The notes beneath the pieces are model-generated. The model was not told the DNA's origin and did not search any database. It saw nothing but the letters and a program-made list of their open reading frames with translations. Of a stretch of 64,000 nucleotides of DNA, positions 61,482 to 64,000 are shown piece after piece. Each line of letters opens with the position of its first letter. The stretch's first letter is position 1. Location of the stretch: NCBI GenBank assembly GCA_024691325.1, contig JAILNR010000048.1, positions 62,001 through 126,000 on the forward strand, given 5' to 3'. The position numbers and the translations under genes were made by a program. This DNA comes from Saccharofermentans sp. GTDB lineage: Bacteria > Bacillota > Clostridia > Saccharofermentanales > Saccharofermentanaceae.

Positions 61482-61500
61482 CATATAGCGGAGGTATATT

Positions 61501-61650
61501 ATGGATTGTCCAAGATGCGGTTCAACGATGGATGGCGGTATCTGCCCGGAGTGCGGATTTCCGATAGCAAGATATGTAAATTTGTTTAACACAAATTTCT
61601 ACAAAAACATCACTGATAGAGCACAAGGCATTAAGCCGGTAAACAAATAA
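61501..61650 (+). CDS. 49-residue zinc-ribbon protein
   Basis: Short gene reading MDCPRCGSTMDGGICPECGF and ending DRAQGIKPVNK. Four Cys in two C-x-x-C pairs make a complete small zinc ribbon; the tail is basic and aromatic. GCGGAGGTATATT gives a good ribosome binding site, and a UUCG-loop terminator follows eight bases after the stop. Function unknown. Confidence 0.75.
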   Translation: MDCPRCGSTMDGGICPECGFPIARYVNLFNTNFYKNITDRAQGIKPVNK

Positions 61651-61659
61651 ACTTCGAAG

Positions 61660-61687
61660 ACGGATCCTTCGGGATCCGTTATTTGTG
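61660..61687 (+). terminator. Terminator with UUCG tetraloop
   Basis: ACGGATCC, TTCG, GGATCCGT, followed by TATTTGT. A perfect 8-bp stem closed by a C(UUCG)G loop. Confidence 0.85.
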
Positions 61688-61803
61688 TCTGATTGGTTAA
61701 GTGTGATGGGCGGTGAATATCAGTGCCAACACATCAGATGTATAATGCAATCATAAGATTATAAATTCAAATATGATAAGGATTCTTATATGGAGGATTT
61801 AAT

Positions 61804-63027
61804 ATGGCTGAACTGAAATGCCCTCACTGCGGACAGGCTTTTACTGTTGATGATACTGAGCTTAGCTCTATAGTTAAACAAATAAGGGACGCTGAATTTG
61901 AGCGTGAACTGCAGGGGCGAGTAGGTGAATTGAAAGAACACCTTAATCGAGAGCATGAGTTGGAACTTAAATCCAAGCTTACAGAGGCTGAGGCTAAGAA
62001 GAGTGATAAATATGAATCTGAAGTCAGTAAGCTTAACCAGCAGTTGCAGAACCTCGAGGCGGAAAAGGTTAAGTTAAACGAGAAGATACTTAAGCTTGAG
62101 GCTGATCTTGAAAGCAGCGAGGATAAGAAGCATATCGCTGTTATGGAGGCTGTAAAAGAGGCTGAGGATAAGACTCATGATCTTGAGAAGGATCTCCAGA
62201 ACGAGAAAGAGAACACGAAGACTCTCTTGGCTGAGAAGGATGCACAGATAGAGTTCTACAGGGATCTTAAGACCAAGATGTCTACGAAGATGGTCGGTGA
62301 GACTTTGGAACAGCATTGTGAGATCCAGTTTAATCAGATTAGAGCGACAGCCTTCCGTAACGCATATTTTGAAAAGGACAATGATGCCCGAACCGGGAGT
62401 AAGGGTGACTATATATTCCGTGAATTAGATGAGTACGGGAATGAGATCGTTTCGATCATGTTTGAGATGAAGAACGAGAGCGATACCACAGCGACCAAGC
62501 ATAAAAACGAAGACTTCTTCAAGGAGTTAGATAAGGACAGAAAAGAGAAAAACTGTGAATATGCCGTTCTTGTATCTTTGCTTGAATCAGATAGCGAACT
62601 GTATAACGCGGGAATTGTAGATGTGTCATATAAGCATGACAAGATGTATGTAGTGCGTCCCCAGTGCTTTATACCGATTATCACATTGCTGCGAAATGCT
62701 GCGCTCAACGCTCTTTCGTATAAGCAGGAGCTGGCGGTTGTCAGGAATCAGGATATTGATATAACCAACTTCGAGAATAACTTGATGAGCTTTAAGGATG
62801 CTTTTGCCAGAAATTATGAGTTGGCTCACAGTCATTTTGATAAGGCGATTGATGAGATAGACAAGACGATCCAGCACCTTGAGAAGGTAAAGAAAGAACT
62901 TCAAGGATCGGATAATCAGCTGCGATTGGCAAATAACAAGGTGGACGATGTATCTATCAAGAAACTCACCAAGGATAATCCGACTATGCGTGCTAAGTTC
63001 GAAGAGTTGAAGAAACAGGATGATTGA
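61804..63027 (+). CDS. DUF2130 protein: zinc ribbon, coiled coil and PD-(D/E)XK-like core
   Basis: 407 residues. A zinc-ribbon-like start (LKCPHCGQAFTVDDTEL, one C-x-x-C), a coiled coil at about 35-165, then a domain with GSKGDYIFRELDEYGNEIVS, MFEMKNE, and the closing coiled stretch ELAHSHFDKAIDEIDKTIQH. The GD and E-x-K residues fit the nuclease-like fold attributed to DUF2130. The cellular role is unknown. GGAGG precedes the ATG. It has no adjacent methyltransferase or toxin genes. Confidence 0.87.
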   Translation: MAELKCPHCGQAFTVDDTELSSIVKQIRDAEFERELQGRVGELKEHLNREHELELKSKLTEAEAKKSDKYESEVSKLNQQLQNLEAEKVKLNEKILKLEADLESSEDKKHIAVMEAVKEAEDKTHDLEKDLQNEKENTKTLLAEKDAQIEFYRDLKTKMSTKMVGETLEQHCEIQFNQIRATAFRNAYFEKDNDARTGSKGDYIFRELDEYGNEIVSIMFEMKNESDTTATKHKNEDFFKELDKDRKEKNCEYAVLVSLLESDSELYNAGIVDVSYKHDKMYVVRPQCFIPIITLLRNAALNALSYKQELAVVRNQDIDITNFENNLMSFKDAFARNYELAHSHFDKAIDEIDKTIQHLEKVKKELQGSDNQLRLANNKVDDVSIKKLTKDNPTMRAKFEELKKQDD

Positions 63028-63134
63028 GTAAATAGTAAGATTAACTATTCGATTAATAATGAACGTACACTATGAATCATAAGGCGGTACCCCATGCTTC
63101 TATTCTCAAAAAGACGATGCAGGAGTTGGGGATA

Positions 63135-63171
63135 GAGGGATAATCCTTGTAATGTCCCAATATTATCTCTC
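63135..63171 (+). promoter_or_regulatory. Dyad between the DUF2130 and AIM24 genes
   Basis: GAGGGATAAT (63135-63144) faces ATTATCTCTC (63162-63171) with one mismatch. No T run follows, so an operator is more likely than a terminator. The rest of the 204-base gap shows only a weak promoter-like TTGTTA (63187) with TATTTA. Confidence 0.3.
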
Positions 63172-63231
63172 AGATTTATATGGTGATTGTTAAAATAAAA
63201 CTATCTCATATTTATCACAGGAGGATCAATT

Positions 63232-64000
63232 ATGCAGATCATTAACTTACAGAATGAGAACAGAAAATTTATATCAAGTGTTGCTAATTTCCATGTTATG
63301 GAATACGAGCAGGATGCGAGTGTATCTCCGTACAATGCTACTACAGAGTATTTCATGAGCAAGATGGGTGTTAGAAGACGTCAGCTTGTAATTGAACTTA
63401 ACGGTCAGAATACAGCTATCCTTCAGGCCGGTTCTATGCAGTGGACTGCGGGTAATGTCAAGGTTACATCGGGAGTTAAAGGCGTCGGTGATCTCCTTAG
63501 CAAGGCTGTTAAGGGCGCTGTTACAAAGGAATCTGCGGTAAAGCCTGAATATGTTGGTGCCGGAACGATCGTACTTGAGCCTACATACAAATATATTTTG
63601 CTTGAGGATGTTGCATCATGGGGACCGGGTGGCATGACTATCGAAGATGGCATGTTCCTTGCAAGCGACGGTAACGTTGTAAGTAAAGTTACTGCTCGTA
63701 AAACTCTTTCATCAGCTGTCATGGGCGGAGAAGGATTATTCAACTTAAGTCTCAGCGGCAGCGGCGTAGTTGCCCTCGAGAGCAATGTTCCTGAAAGCGA
63801 GATAATTACAATTGAACTTCAGGGTGACGAGCTTAAGATCGACGGAAATCTTGCCATGTGCTGGTCCACATCTCTCGACTTTACTGTCGAAAGAACAACC
63901 AAGACCCTTATCGGCTCTGCTGTAAGCGGAGAAGGTCTTGTCAATGTTTACCGAGGAACCGGTAAAGTAATGATGAGTCCTGTAGCTCCCACAAGCTCAC
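63232..64000 (+). CDS. AIM24-family protein, 3' end outside window
   Basis: 256 residues are visible before the window ends. It begins MQIINLQNENRKFISSVANF and carries ELNGQNTAILQAGSMQWTAG, LEPTYKYILLEDV, VVALESNVPESEIITIELQG and LAMCWSTSLDFTVERT. These repeated beta strands with Gly-rich turns are typical of the AIM24/TIGR00266 family, which forms a beta-helix-like trimer of unknown role in bacteria. CAGGAGGATC precedes the ATG. Little should be missing from the C-terminus. Confidence 0.85.
   Translation, partial: MQIINLQNENRKFISSVANFHVMEYEQDASVSPYNATTEYFMSKMGVRRRQLVIELNGQNTAILQAGSMQWTAGNVKVTSGVKGVGDLLSKAVKGAVTKESAVKPEYVGAGTIVLEPTYKYILLEDVASWGPGGMTIEDGMFLASDGNVVSKVTARKTLSSAVMGGEGLFNLSLSGSGVVALESNVPESEIITIELQGDELKIDGNLAMCWSTSLDFTVERTTKTLIGSAVSGEGLVNVYRGTGKVMMSPVAPTSS

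Noticed and set aside
63090-63131. Remnant coding piece after the DUF2130 gene
   Set aside because: A 13-codon frame starting at 63093 with no ribosome binding site; too short to support.

Overview
The window reads as chromosomal DNA of a low-to-moderate GC, Gram-positive anaerobe of the class Clostridia. A gut or rumen Oscillospirales/Lachnospirales-type lineage is my best guess. Four things point there: L27 carries the N-terminal extension removed by the Prp protease, and Prp is encoded beside it; MreB, Rho, L31, YqhQ, PrmC and DUF951 genes occur together; BspA-like, DUF6273 and DUF4214 surface proteins are present; and strong AGGAGG ribosome binding sites are common. I see no rRNA, tRNA, CRISPR array, insertion sequence or complete prophage.

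Layout. 0-6.4 kb is housekeeping: the 3' part of mreB, a metallophosphoesterase, rho with a long disordered insert, rpmE, yqhQ, prmC and DUF951. 6.4-11.3 kb holds a BspA-like surface protein, a VOC-domain protein, ybaK and a CPA2 antiporter. 11.3-12.4 kb is an AT-rich island: six 9-bp sites in an exactly mirror-symmetric array, then a PD-(D/E)XK-like protein. 12.4-20 kb has murC, an unknown membrane protein, a large TIR/transmembrane/beta-propeller protein and a DHH phosphoesterase. 20-22.5 kb is the L21 leader-rplU-prp-rpmA-obg cluster. 22.6-28.5 kb has a serine-hydrolase lipoprotein, a DUF2975/XRE pair, a LysR regulator and metNIQ. 28.6-38.6 kb runs from a shortened acyltransferase-like protein through a SpoIIE-type phosphatase, a (p)ppGpp synthetase, an ABC-2 exporter, a two-component system and a MutS-like ATPase. 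38.6-45.2 kb has a TetR gene with a 34-bp palindromic operator and a PEP-synthase/rifampin-phosphotransferase-like enzyme, then two small membrane proteins coupled to larBCE. 45.2-52.4 kb has a zinc-ribbon membrane protein, a hydrolase-LytTR-DUF3021 operon, a second PD-(D/E)XK-like gene ending in a 60-bp tandem dyad array, and an ABC-2 exporter. 52.5-64 kb has AraC, a GAF-ABC ATPase and a giant coiled-coil FtsX permease, then MarR-flavodoxin, a double-glycine-leader peptide gene with a degenerate downstream duplicate, a 49-residue zinc ribbon protein, DUF2130 and an AIM24-family gene cut by the window end.

Two PD-(D/E)XK-like proteins (11.6 and 48.9 kb) share the motif order E, YKYE, PD, E-x-x-G, and each lies against a strikingly ordered array of short inverted sites: mirror symmetric at 11310-11503, and eight sites at 12- and 60-bp periods at 49651-49760. 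This pairing is the best candidate here for an undescribed system. Second is the double-glycine-leader zinc-ribbon peptide with its duplicated and eroded flanks. Third is the translational coupling of two unknown membrane proteins to larBCE.

All assignments rest on reading motifs, spacing and gene order; no database search was run.
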